Below are positions 1 to 7,837 of a stretch of DNA of 21,301 bases, piece by piece. Origin of the DNA: a virus; IMG/VR virus record IMGVR_UViG_3300030118_004504, positions 1 through 21,301 of that record; one strand, 5' to 3'. The first letter of the stretch is position 1. Every line of letters starts with the position of its first letter. The position numbers were made by a program, and so were the translations under genes. The notes beneath the pieces are model-generated. The model did no database searches and had not been told where the DNA came from. It saw nothing but the letters and a program-made list of their open reading frames with translations.

Positions 1-196
1 TAAAATACAATGGATTGCTTATTGTTAAGGCTTTATGTAATGCTTCGTTTGATGTACAAGATATGTCTTCTGTAGTTGTAAATCTTTCTCTTCCAGGCCA
101 TAACACTTCTCCCTCACTAGGCAGGACATCTTGTAAAGTAAAATTAATTTCAGGTAAAGAGTAACTTTCGACCATTTGGTCCAAATATCCTTTCAT
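1..196 (-). CDS. Hypothetical late-operon protein, 3' end cut by window edge
   Basis: An ATG at 196 opens a frame that stays open for 65 codons to base 1, so only the N-terminus (begins MKGYLDQMVESYSLPEINF) is visible. I do not recognise it. The visible part is hydrophilic, with no signal peptide or membrane segment. It follows the fibre-like gene by 20 bases and shares its strand, so it is probably the next gene of the tail operon. It is one of only two genes here with a clear Shine-Dalgarno sequence: AGGAG sits six bases before the ATG, which strongly supports this start. Function cannot be inferred; a tail or lysis protein is possible by position only. Confidence 0.7.
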   Translation of the reverse strand, partial: MKGYLDQMVESYSLPEINFTLQDVLPSEGEVLWPGRERFTTTEDISCTSNEALHKALTISNPLYF

Positions 197-202
197 AATA
201 TA

Positions 203-207
203 CTCCT
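203..207 (-). promoter_or_regulatory. Shine-Dalgarno AGGAG for the gene starting at 196
   Basis: On the minus strand AGGAG lies six bases upstream of the ATG at 196, an ideal spacing. Most genes in this window lack such a site and have A/T-rich leaders typical of Bacteroidota, so this site stands out and fixes the start. Confidence 0.65.
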
Positions 208-216
208 ATAATTATA

Positions 217-849
217 TCAAATTCTCAACCAACCTAATCCGTGAGCACTATTAACCACAGTAACAGTAATAGAATTACTTGTAATGGCTGTAACAGGGCC
301 TGATATTATTGGTGTGTCAGTATTGCTGCCTGTTATAGTTGCAATATATATTATATCTCCTATACTTATAACACTACCTATGGGTTTTGTAAATGTAACA
401 ACTGTAGCGTTTGCAGGGCCTGATGCTGTCTCTGCAACACCTAATCCACTAGCTGATCTTAATTTCCAATCTACTGCACCCGCATTGTTTCTAATATATG
501 AAAACCACTCTCCTTCTTTTTGTTCGAAATAAGTATCTAACATTGAACCACTGTTTAAATCGGTTTCAAGATTTGTAACAGCCCAACTAGCATTACTTTC
601 AAATGATATAGTTTTAAAAAGCTTTATATCTTTTGTAGGTAAAGGATTAAACACACTAGTTATACTCGATATACCTTGGACACCATAATAGTTATTACGC
701 AAAGAATTGGTGTTATGCCTATATAAATTACCGTTTTTAAAAGAATAAAAATATCCATTCATACCTATCATCTTTTCTGGGAAAAAAGTATAGAAAGACG
801 GCCACCCTGGTGTTTTTCCTTCGGGGTTATATGAAATAGTTATAGCCAT
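217..849 (-). CDS. Phage tail/fibre-associated structural protein (210 aa)
   Basis: The N-terminal half contains a pattern common in marine and crAss-like phage structural proteins: GWPSFYTFFPEKMIGMN followed by GYFYSFKNGNLYRHN (about residues 14-45), rich in aromatic residues and expected to be beta-structured. The C-terminal third (about 140-205) is a small Thr/Ile/Val-rich beta module. An upstream TTG at 858 keeps the frame open, but I chose the ATG at 849: it lies two bases after the previous stop and follows the same TTAATTAT-type leader as the gene before it. The protein has no signal peptide or membrane segment. Its place after the muzzle and fibre genes suggests a distal tail or host-contact part; the exact role is unknown. 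Confidence 0.75.
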   Translation of the reverse strand: MAITISYNPEGKTPGWPSFYTFFPEKMIGMNGYFYSFKNGNLYRHNTNSLRNNYYGVQGISSITSVFNPLPTKDIKLFKTISFESNASWAVTNLETDLNSGSMLDTYFEQKEGEWFSYIRNNAGAVDWKLRSASGLGVAETASGPANATVVTFTKPIGSVISIGDIIYIATITGSNTDTPIISGPVTAITSNSITVTVVNSAHGLGWLRI

Positions 850-851
850 AA

Positions 852-2084
852 TTAACAAGTTTGTGGGAACGAGGCAGCTACCTGACCTAATAACCCGGTT
901 ATTTGTAAATAAGTTCTGTTGCCTGCACCTGTACTAGATGGTTGTAATTGATAATAACCTGCTGGTAAAGGTGAAGTTCCTCCTGCATCTGAGTAACAAT
1001 GATCTCCTGCTGTTGGATTACTACCTGAGCCATCATGATGGAAGGTTTGATTTATTGGGAATACACTACCATCTACAGCACAAACATTATTAAATACTCC
1101 AGCTGATGATGATGAATAAGATGTTAATGAAGCACCACAACTAGTAATAGCTGTAACCACTCCTGTTGCTATTTGAGCCACAGACCCAGCTGTAATCTTT
1201 ACAAAACCATCTGATAAAGGTGTTGCCCCTGTATTGTTTGAAAAAACAAAATTACCTACTTGAGGTATAGTGTTAGTGTCAACTGCTGGTGTGGAATTAC
1301 CTGTAGTAGATGAGTTTTTAGCAAAGAAAAAAGTTTGATTTTGTGTTGCGCTACAAGCAGCTCCTGATGTAGATTCCACAGTGCTACTCGAAAATGATGA
1401 TAACGCCGTAGGACATATTGCTTTAAACCTAAATTCAGTTCCTGAGCATACGCCTGCTATTTTTAATTGCACATTTGCTGGTGAAGCATTAGGTTTAGGA
1501 ACAACAAGAGTATAATATATATTACCTGTTGCGTTTAAATTTACGGTTCCTGATGGAGGTATAATTATATTTGTATTATTTCCAGTGTCAACAAAGGCAG
1601 TTCCGCTATATATAAATTGATCTACAGAAGTAGTAGAGCCTTGTAAATCAGTTGTGTCACAATTCGTTTCACCTGTTTTTCCAACAAAATTTAATTGACC
1701 TGAAGTAGCTATTTCTACTCCATGAGCATTTGTTGTCAGTGTGTTAAATGTAGCTGAATCATACGTTGCCATTATACCGTCTGGTATATTGAATGGTTGA
1801 AAATATACAACTATAGCTCCTACATCTGTTCCTGTGTCTATGTCGATTGTATACTCACCCACGCTTCCACTAGCCGACACATCTGTGTTACACGCTACAG
1901 CACATTGACAATTTGCTGATGCACCTAAAGTTCCACCTGTTTGTTGTCGATATATATTTGAGTTTTCAGTAGGGTCTTGATACCAGCCATCAGGCGCTTT
2001 GGCCGTTAAAGCAGCATCAGTCCAAACAGCAGTGGCTGTTGAAAACAAAGCTGTGTCTATGTAATATGTATTGTCTTGTGCCAT
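852..2084 (-). CDS. Tail fibre-like modular protein with Cys-ended repeats (410 aa)
   Basis: This Ser/Thr/Gly/Asn-rich, beta-predicted protein is built of modules. Residues 1-60 (YYIDTALFSTATAVWTDAAL) repeat a segment near the C-terminus of the preceding 1607-aa protein. Residues about 70-222 form a separate beta region of unknown fold. Residues 227-316 and 317-410 are two copies of a third module, beginning with SxFSSS/TSYSSS, passing an internal AC/VC and an NFVFSN/DHCYSD strand, and ending in SC or TC. The same module closes the 1607-aa protein. It starts four bases after that gene's stop, so the two are almost surely co-transcribed. It is likely a tail fibre or decoration protein contacting the host surface. 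Paired cysteines are notable for a protein assembled in the cytoplasm. Receptor-binding function is inference. Confidence 0.8.
   Translation of the reverse strand: MAQDNTYYIDTALFSTATAVWTDAALTAKAPDGWYQDPTENSNIYRQQTGGTLGASANCQCAVACNTDVSASGSVGEYTIDIDTGTDVGAIVVYFQPFNIPDGIMATYDSATFNTLTTNAHGVEIATSGQLNFVGKTGETNCDTTDLQGSTTSVDQFIYSGTAFVDTGNNTNIIIPPSGTVNLNATGNIYYTLVVPKPNASPANVQLKIAGVCSGTEFRFKAICPTALSSFSSSTVESTSGAACSATQNQTFFFAKNSSTTGNSTPAVDTNTIPQVGNFVFSNNTGATPLSDGFVKITAGSVAQIATGVVTAITSCGASLTSYSSSSAGVFNNVCAVDGSVFPINQTFHHDGSGSNPTAGDHCYSDAGGTSPLPAGYYQLQPSSTGAGNRTYLQITGLLGQVAASFPQTC
855..1136 (-). repeat. Protein module B, copy 3 (C-terminus of 410-aa protein)
   Basis: Residues 317-410. It has LTSYSSSS, an internal VC, then QTFHHDGSGSNP, GDHCYSD, LPAGYYQL and a terminal GQVAASFPQTC. 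It aligns along its length with copy 1, the last 79 residues of the 1607-aa protein, and with copy 2. Confidence 0.75.
1137..1406 (-). repeat. Protein module B, copy 2 (410-aa protein)
   Basis: Residues 227-316. It opens with LSSFSSSTVESTSGAACSA, carries a longer Ser/Thr-rich insertion before VGNFVFSNNTGATPL, and closes with TGVVTAITSC. The TSxGAAC stretch is closest to STRGEAC in copy 1. Confidence 0.7.
1905..2084 (-). repeat. Protein module A, copy 2 (N-terminus of 410-aa protein)
   Basis: Residues 1-60 contain YYIDTALFSTATAVWTDAAL, then AKAPDGWYQ, then a YRQQTGGTL stretch and a Cys pair. This mirrors FYIDTSSFATATAVYTDATL, TKAANQFYQ, VREQASGAL and QTC in the C-terminal region of the 1607-aa protein. 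Confidence 0.8.
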
Positions 2085-2088
2085 ATAA

Positions 2089-5000
2089 TTAACAAGTTAG
2101 TAAATTTTCTACCATTCCATTTGAATTTACATATATAACTGATGTTGCGCTTAATGAATAATATCCAACACCTAGTTTAGTTGTGGCGTTGCTATTTGAG
2201 TACACAAAATTATTAACCACTGGTGTAGCACCTGATCCATTATGATAATAGGTATTTGTTTGACCTACCCCACAAGCTTCACCTCTAGTAGATTTAACCA
2301 CTGAAGAACTATAGCTCGTATAAGTACATCCAGAGCAACACAAATCATCTGCGCTAGTACTACTATAACATAATCCTGCTGGTGTTCCGCAAGCCCCACA
2401 CGTTTGACTTGGTAACAACGCTCCGCTTGCCTGCTCTCTTACACTATTTCCTGTCTGATAAAATTGATTAGCTGCTTTTGTTTGTAATGTAGCGTCTGTA
2501 TACACAGCTGTTGCTGTTGCAAAAGACGAAGTGTCTATGTAAAACGTAGCTGTACTTCCGCTACAACAAGCTATATTACTTGTAGCTCCAAATCTTAAAC
2601 TAATAGATGTAGGTGTTCTGTAATCCCAAATCAAATATAAATAAGTATTAGCGCTTGGGTTATTATAAGTAAATGCAGCTTGAAATAATCCGCTTGAAGG
2701 GTTAGTTATAGGTGTAGCAGTAGTAGCTGCAGCATCTATAGTAGCCCACTGAGCCGCACTATATTGTGTATTTGAAACAAGATACTTAAATTTATTTATA
2801 GATGAATCAAAATTAAAATCATCAAAATCTTTTTTATTAGATTGCAAAGTCAATGATGATCCAGTAACAGGAAATAATCCTATTGATGACTGGCCATCAG
2901 TACTTATAAAACTAGTTACCGGACTTGATGCAGATGTGTTAAATGTAATCAATTCACTTGATGTCGGACTTGTTTCAGTATTTTTTTCCCACAAATATTG
3001 ATTATGTATAAATTTATTATTATCCGCTGGACTACCTAAAGCCATCTGAACCACCCTTAATAAATTGGTAGCAGGGCAAGATGGTGTTATATTATAAGAA
3101 GCTGTTCCGTTAGGTGTTATTGTAACAGTTGCTGTTTGTGGATTAGCTAAATTTTTATCAAAATTTAATGTTCCATTGCCTGTAATAGACTGACTAATTA
3201 CATTACTACCGTTCCAATTTACTACCAAAGTAACACTACCTGAGCTTACATTATAGGTAAATGTTACAATGCCTTGCGCTACAGTAAAATCTACATTAAA
3301 GCTTGCTGCAGCGGTGACTGATTGTTTTGCTATATTTACTCCACAATTTGTGTCAGGTATAACTATTGGCATAGATGTATTGCTAGAGCTTAACACATAC
3401 TCGTCCATATATGGGTCATAGCCGCCAAGTTTGAATTTATTAAAATCACTAATAAATAAATCTCTAAAGTATGACCGCATGCCTATATCTGAAACCACAT
3501 TTAATTGTTCTTGTTGACTTACACCATTTAACATTATAACTGCAGCTCTTTTAGCGTCAGTAAAAAATTTATAAGCTCCATAGGTTGCAAAACTTTCTGG
3601 GTTTGCACTTATACCGTACTCCTCTACTCTTGCCACTTGTGTTCCTAAAACTAAATTACTTGCTGTCACTGCACTATCTCCACTAGTCGTACTAAGTAAA
3701 TCTTTATTAGCTAGTACATAACTAATTTTATCTTCTTGTAAAACAAGTATGTCTGTTTGTCTAGGATGTAATATTTGTATAGGCCCATACGAAACTTCTA
3801 AATCTTTAAAGTTTGCTAAACCTAAATTAAATTCATTTAATCTGTTTATGTTTGTTTCTTCTACATATATACCACTATATGTTAAACTAGCAAACCTGTC
3901 TGCTTTTTTATAATCTTGCTGTGATACTGAAGTTACACGCTGACCTAAATTAAATGATTGACCTACTAATGAATCTTCTACTTTAAAACTTTCTACCCCA
4001 TTACCAAAAGCGAAACAATCGAAAAACCCTAAGTTAACTAAAGCTGGTACCGAAGCGGTTTGATTTTGGTCTCCTGTTTCTGTTCCAGACATATGAAAAT
4101 TATTTGTAATATCATAATTTGTATCATCCTCATAATATATGTCATTATCAACATCAATAGGTGTCGTTTCAAAAACCATCAAGGAATCAGCTATTTGTAC
4201 AATAATTCTTCCTTCAACAACAGAATATTTTCCTCTTAAACTTCCACACCCTGGTGTACCTGAGCTTATACCAAGAAATAATTCATTACTATTTGATGGT
4301 GCTGCAGAGTCACTTGTGGTAAATTGATATCTATTTTCGTTAATTACTTTTGTCGGTACAGTACTATTCGACGGGTTTAATGTACTTATGTAAACATTTG
4401 TATTTGCTCCTGAATCGTCCTGACTAGTATCTACACCACCTTTAAAATCTATATTTTCTCCATTAACAAAATCAAACAAGTTACTATAATCTGTACTTGC
4501 TTGAAATGTTCTATTGTAATCATATATTTTAGAACCACATCCACCTGAACCTGTGCCCACTCTAGTAAATCGTAAATCAAATGTTACCAAACTAGAAGCA
4601 GGTATTTCTAAATTTGTTTTTACACCCGTTGGTGAAGTTTCGAAACATGGTATAAGTATAGCTGGTTGATTGTTTCTTTTTACTGTTCTAGCTATTTCTG
4701 TTTGTGAGTCAAAAAAAGAACTACTATCAGAAGTATCAACAGTAAAACTTGTAGGTTTTATCTGCATATATAAACCAGCTAGCTCTGATATAAATGGAGG
4801 TTGTCCTCCGGTCTCTATACTTGCAGAAGGTGTTAAAAAGTTTTGTGGCTTTGCTTCTACTTCTAAAACTTCACATTCAGCTAATACCGATCTTGCGCCT
4901 TGACTATCTGCTTTTACCCTGAGTATGTCTCCAACTTTTACCTTTGTTTGATTTTGACCCTCTAACTTAAAAAAAACAGAGTTATCTGTAGTGTTTGAGT

Positions 5001-6912
5001 AATAAAAATTACTATATATTGTGTCATACGGCCCCTCTGCACGTTTAACCACAAACTTATATTTAGTAGCCCAGCTTGGGGGTTTTTGTGTTGTAGGTAT
5101 AGTTACTTTTATTTTATTTTGTATAATAGAATTACTAGCTGGAACAAACACGGTATTATCTGGAGACACCAACGCTGTAGTGCTTCTTGCGTATTCGTCC
5201 ATATAGACTATACCTACTTCGTAATTTCTATTACTATGCAAGCTTTTTATACTGTTATTTCTTAAAAATTGTACGTCTGCTCTTGTAAAATTAAAATACT
5301 CGAATAACGCTGCAGCTGTGCCTCCACCAGCTTCTATGTCTACAAATTTCATTGCAGGTATTTGTATAGTAATATTATCGCTTCCTGGACTAGTGGTTAT
5401 TAAAAACCCTTGATCTAATCCTGTAATACCGCTTGCGTTTTTTTGCCATGTGACATTATTATCAGAGTCAGCAGGATTTGTTATACTACAATTAAATGTA
5501 TCTGTATAAGATGTTCCGCTTGCACAGTTTGCTACAGTTTGAAAATACTGTATTTGAGTTCCTATTGCTGCTTGAAAAGCATCGCTTGATGCCATTTCAT
5601 AAACAGTGTTAAAATCTTGTGGCAGTGTAAATACATTTGTTATTTCTGTAGAACCTTGCTGACCTGTTACGGTTCCACTGTTTCCAGTGTATTTATTATG
5701 ACTAAATTGTAAATCTAATGATAGAAAAGCACCAGCTTTTAATTTTGTTTTTACAGTCGATAAATCCATAACTATTGCTGATTGAGCTATGGTTTCAGTT
5801 GTGTCAATAGTATAGTTTACACCATTTGCAAAACTTGTAGATATTTCAGTTAAATCTATGTTTTGTGTGGTTAATTCACTTTCAAAATTTATTTGACAAG
5901 TTGAACCATTTGAATCTATCAAATCATTACCGTCTTCATAATTTCCATATATCAATCTGTTACCCATTATAGTTTGCCCTTTTGCAACTAATGGCACATT
6001 GTCATATAATCTCAAAAGCTCCGAATCAGGCAATGTAGTATATACTTTGCTGTTGGTAAATGTTTGTGTCTGTATAGAATTATCAGGCCATCCAAAATCA
6101 TCCTTGTCAAACTTTTCTATTACATTAATTAGGTTCGAGTCAGCAAACTTAAAACACAAGTCTATGCCTTTTACTAAACTAGAGCCTGTGTTAAAACTAA
6201 CCTCTACTGCATTGAATATGTTTTTCATACCTGCATTTAGATTGGTCGAAGCGTCCAAAGAAAATACACCAGGGACAAATGCAATATCTGTAAATTGTGA
6301 TAAAGCGCTATATTCGTCATCTTCGTATTTATATCTATACGCAAATGTTACCATTCTTGATTCCAAAAAGTTTGCTTCTGTAGCTTGGCTTAACATAGTT
6401 ATGCCAGGTGCCTCCGCAGGCGGTTTTACTATAACTTTTAATTCTTCAGCTGTAACGTTAGTATAATCTTTAGTTACATTTATTTTTCTAGGCGGATTCA
6501 AGTCATCAGTAAAAAACAATAAATCACCAATTTTATTTATACCTGTAATTAAATATTGTGAATTAAAATTTAAAACACTAGACGAAACAACATGGTATCT
6601 TAGTAGTTCAGAATTTGTATTAAAAGAGACAATCATATCAGCAGTCGGAGAAGCTATAAACCAATAAATAGTTTCTTTTTCTCCATCCTGAAACGCCCCT
6701 ATACAAACACCATCTGTTAAAGGTGTATTGTTGTGCTTTAATGTTGTGAGTTGTGTGTTGCCTTTTGAGTTTTCTACTGCACCTATTTCTGTCGTTTCTG
6801 TAGAACCCAGTCTAACATTTATAGCATCGACGTATTCTCCCGGTGGAAGAATCCTTTCATCCACGCTTTTATTCATTCTACCCGCTACAAAGTTTGTTGT
6901 TCTTATAGGCAT
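2089..6912 (-). CDS. Muzzle/tail-stabilisation protein (P22 gp10/crAss muzzle-like), 1607 aa
   Basis: The N-terminus carries the hallmark of crAss-like tail stabilisation (muzzle) proteins: NFVAGRMNKSVDERILPPGEY, then VDAINVRLG and IGAVENSKGNTQLT (residues 7-56), followed by a propeller-like beta region (IYWFIAS, LLFFTDDLNPPRKIN). In related phages this protein forms the distal nozzle of the short tail, and it is very large there too. The central 900 residues are Thr/Ser/Asn-rich beta strands. Residues about 1050-1200 hold a conserved-looking core (LEVSYGPIQILHPRQTDILV, KFFTDAKRAAVIML). Residues 1449-1607 are an extra Cys-rich tail made of modules A and B, shared with the next gene. The ATG at 6912 lies one base from the preceding stop, so translation is probably coupled. 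Assignment rests on pattern recognition; its exact tail role is inference from family. Confidence 0.8.
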   Translation of the reverse strand: MPIRTTNFVAGRMNKSVDERILPPGEYVDAINVRLGSTETTEIGAVENSKGNTQLTTLKHNNTPLTDGVCIGAFQDGEKETIYWFIASPTADMIVSFNTNSELLRYHVVSSSVLNFNSQYLITGINKIGDLLFFTDDLNPPRKINVTKDYTNVTAEELKVIVKPPAEAPGITMLSQATEANFLESRMVTFAYRYKYEDDEYSALSQFTDIAFVPGVFSLDASTNLNAGMKNIFNAVEVSFNTGSSLVKGIDLCFKFADSNLINVIEKFDKDDFGWPDNSIQTQTFTNSKVYTTLPDSELLRLYDNVPLVAKGQTIMGNRLIYGNYEDGNDLIDSNGSTCQINFESELTTQNIDLTEISTSFANGVNYTIDTTETIAQSAIVMDLSTVKTKLKAGAFLSLDLQFSHNKYTGNSGTVTGQQGSTEITNVFTLPQDFNTVYEMASSDAFQAAIGTQIQYFQTVANCASGTSYTDTFNCSITNPADSDNNVTWQKNASGITGLDQGFLITTSPGSDNITIQIPAMKFVDIEAGGGTAAALFEYFNFTRADVQFLRNNSIKSLHSNRNYEVGIVYMDEYARSTTALVSPDNTVFVPASNSIIQNKIKVTIPTTQKPPSWATKYKFVVKRAEGPYDTIYSNFYYSNTTDNSVFFKLEGQNQTKVKVGDILRVKADSQGARSVLAECEVLEVEAKPQNFLTPSASIETGGQPPFISELAGLYMQIKPTSFTVDTSDSSSFFDSQTEIARTVKRNNQPAILIPCFETSPTGVKTNLEIPASSLVTFDLRFTRVGTGSGGCGSKIYDYNRTFQASTDYSNLFDFVNGENIDFKGGVDTSQDDSGANTNVYISTLNPSNSTVPTKVINENRYQFTTSDSAAPSNSNELFLGISSGTPGCGSLRGKYSVVEGRIIVQIADSLMVFETTPIDVDNDIYYEDDTNYDITNNFHMSGTETGDQNQTASVPALVNLGFFDCFAFGNGVESFKVEDSLVGQSFNLGQRVTSVSQQDYKKADRFASLTYSGIYVEETNINRLNEFNLGLANFKDLEVSYGPIQILHPRQTDILVLQEDKISYVLANKDLLSTTSGDSAVTASNLVLGTQVARVEEYGISANPESFATYGAYKFFTDAKRAAVIMLNGVSQQEQLNVVSDIGMRSYFRDLFISDFNKFKLGGYDPYMDEYVLSSSNTSMPIVIPDTNCGVNIAKQSVTAAASFNVDFTVAQGIVTFTYNVSSGSVTLVVNWNGSNVISQSITGNGTLNFDKNLANPQTATVTITPNGTASYNITPSCPATNLLRVVQMALGSPADNNKFIHNQYLWEKNTETSPTSSELITFNTSASSPVTSFISTDGQSSIGLFPVTGSSLTLQSNKKDFDDFNFDSSINKFKYLVSNTQYSAAQWATIDAAATTATPITNPSSGLFQAAFTYNNPSANTYLYLIWDYRTPTSISLRFGATSNIACCSGSTATFYIDTSSFATATAVYTDATLQTKAANQFYQTGNSVREQASGALLPSQTCGACGTPAGLCYSSTSADDLCCSGCTYTSYSSSVVKSTRGEACGVGQTNTYYHNGSGATPVVNNFVYSNSNATTKLGVGYYSLSATSVIYVNSNGMVENLLTC
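2092..2328 (-). repeat. Protein module B, copy 1 (C-terminus of 1607-aa protein)
   Basis: Residues 1529-1607 contain TYTSYSSSVVKSTRGEAC, TNTYYHNGSGATP, NFVYSN, VGYYSL and a terminal GMVENLLTC. The pattern is shared with the two copies in the 410-aa protein downstream. All three end in Thr/Ser-Cys. Confidence 0.75.
2329..2568 (-). repeat. Protein module A, copy 1 (1607-aa protein)
   Basis: Residues 1449-1528 begin CCSGSTATFYIDTSSFATAT and end LCYSSTSADDLCCSG. The first 60 residues align with the N-terminus of the 410-aa protein; the last 20 look like a shortened cysteine-rich repeat. Confidence 0.75.
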
Positions 6913-6913
6913 A

Positions 6914-7834
6914 CTACTTTATCCATTTAGCCTGGCCTCTTAAATTCATTAAGAGTCGACCAGGGTGTATATTACTTAATCTAATTTTTGCATTACGAAG
7001 CAAAGATGATTTATCTTTTCTTGCTCTATTGACTATATATTCTTGTACTCCTAATCTACCATTCAAAATAGCATATTTAATATACGCATAAATGTATTCT
7101 TCAAAAAGTTTGTTTATACTGATGCTTGAGTCTGTTCCATTTTCCATCCCATCTGAAACATATTCTAAAACTATAGATGCGTTATTAGCTATGGAACTAA
7201 AATTAATTACACCTCTCTGTTTATCTATAGAAAAAGTTGGATTCATGTTAGCTGTTTCTGTGTTCAGTCCAAACCTAGACCCTACAGCTCTATCAAAATA
7301 CCAACACCCATCTATACATACACCTTCACATCCATTAAAAGGACTTTGTTCGTTTAAATATATAGATTTAGTTCCTGCATGAAATGATATATCTAATTCT
7401 GAATCCTGTGGTTTAAGTACATTGCCGTTTTGGTCAAATAATATTTTTGAATCATTATCTTGTAGATATGATGTAGCCCATCCTGTTTGTATATTTTCGG
7501 TTAAAGGTAATAAAGCTCCGTCTTTGTAATATGATATCCTAACCCAATTAACATAATCCGATGGAAGTATAAATCTTAAATCTTCATTTAAGTCAAGTTG
7601 CAAAACTTTTATTTCTTTCATAGCATCATAATTCAACTCTTGTATACCACGTTTTGCGTGAAAAAGTATTTGGTACCTTTCTATGTTATTTACAAGAGAA
7701 TTGTTGCCCTGATACATTAACATAAAATTATTTACAATTTCATCTAATGAAACAAACTGATACGAGCCCCAATACTTATCGGCTGGCGCTTGTTGTGAAT
7801 TAGTGTAATATTCGTATTCGTTTATATATGCCAT
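6914..7834 (-). CDS. Ring/head-tail adaptor protein (P22 gp4/crAss ring-like), 306 aa
   Basis: An N-terminal helical region (residues 28-70, with VSLDEIVNNFMLMY and RYQILFHAKRGIQELNYDAM) leads into a beta section (VLQLDLNEDLRFILPSDYVNWVRI cut across 77-100). A C-terminal helical hairpin follows (about 242-280, FEEYIYAYIKYAILNGRLGV), with a basic end (LLMNLRGQAKWIK). This helix-strand-helix plan and the LPSDYVNW motif are those of adaptor/ring proteins that dock beneath the portal in P22- and crAss-like phages. The start at 7834 is well supported: AAGGA lies six bases upstream, across the stop of the previous gene. The gene sits between a second adaptor-like protein and the muzzle gene, as expected. 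Cys168, 172 and 176 form an unusual cluster. Family call is by pattern, not by search. Confidence 0.72.
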   Translation of the reverse strand: MAYINEYEYYTNSQQAPADKYWGSYQFVSLDEIVNNFMLMYQGNNSLVNNIERYQILFHAKRGIQELNYDAMKEIKVLQLDLNEDLRFILPSDYVNWVRISYYKDGALLPLTENIQTGWATSYLQDNDSKILFDQNGNVLKPQDSELDISFHAGTKSIYLNEQSPFNGCEGVCIDGCWYFDRAVGSRFGLNTETANMNPTFSIDKQRGVINFSSIANNASIVLEYVSDGMENGTDSSISINKLFEEYIYAYIKYAILNGRLGVQEYIVNRARKDKSSLLRNAKIRLSNIHPGRLLMNLRGQAKWIK

Positions 7835-7837
7835 ATA

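Noticed and set aside
855-2568. Diversity-generating retroelement target in the fibre modules
   Set aside because: No reverse transcriptase gene and no adenine-biased template/variable repeat pair at DNA level is seen; the modules diverge throughout, including at silent sites.
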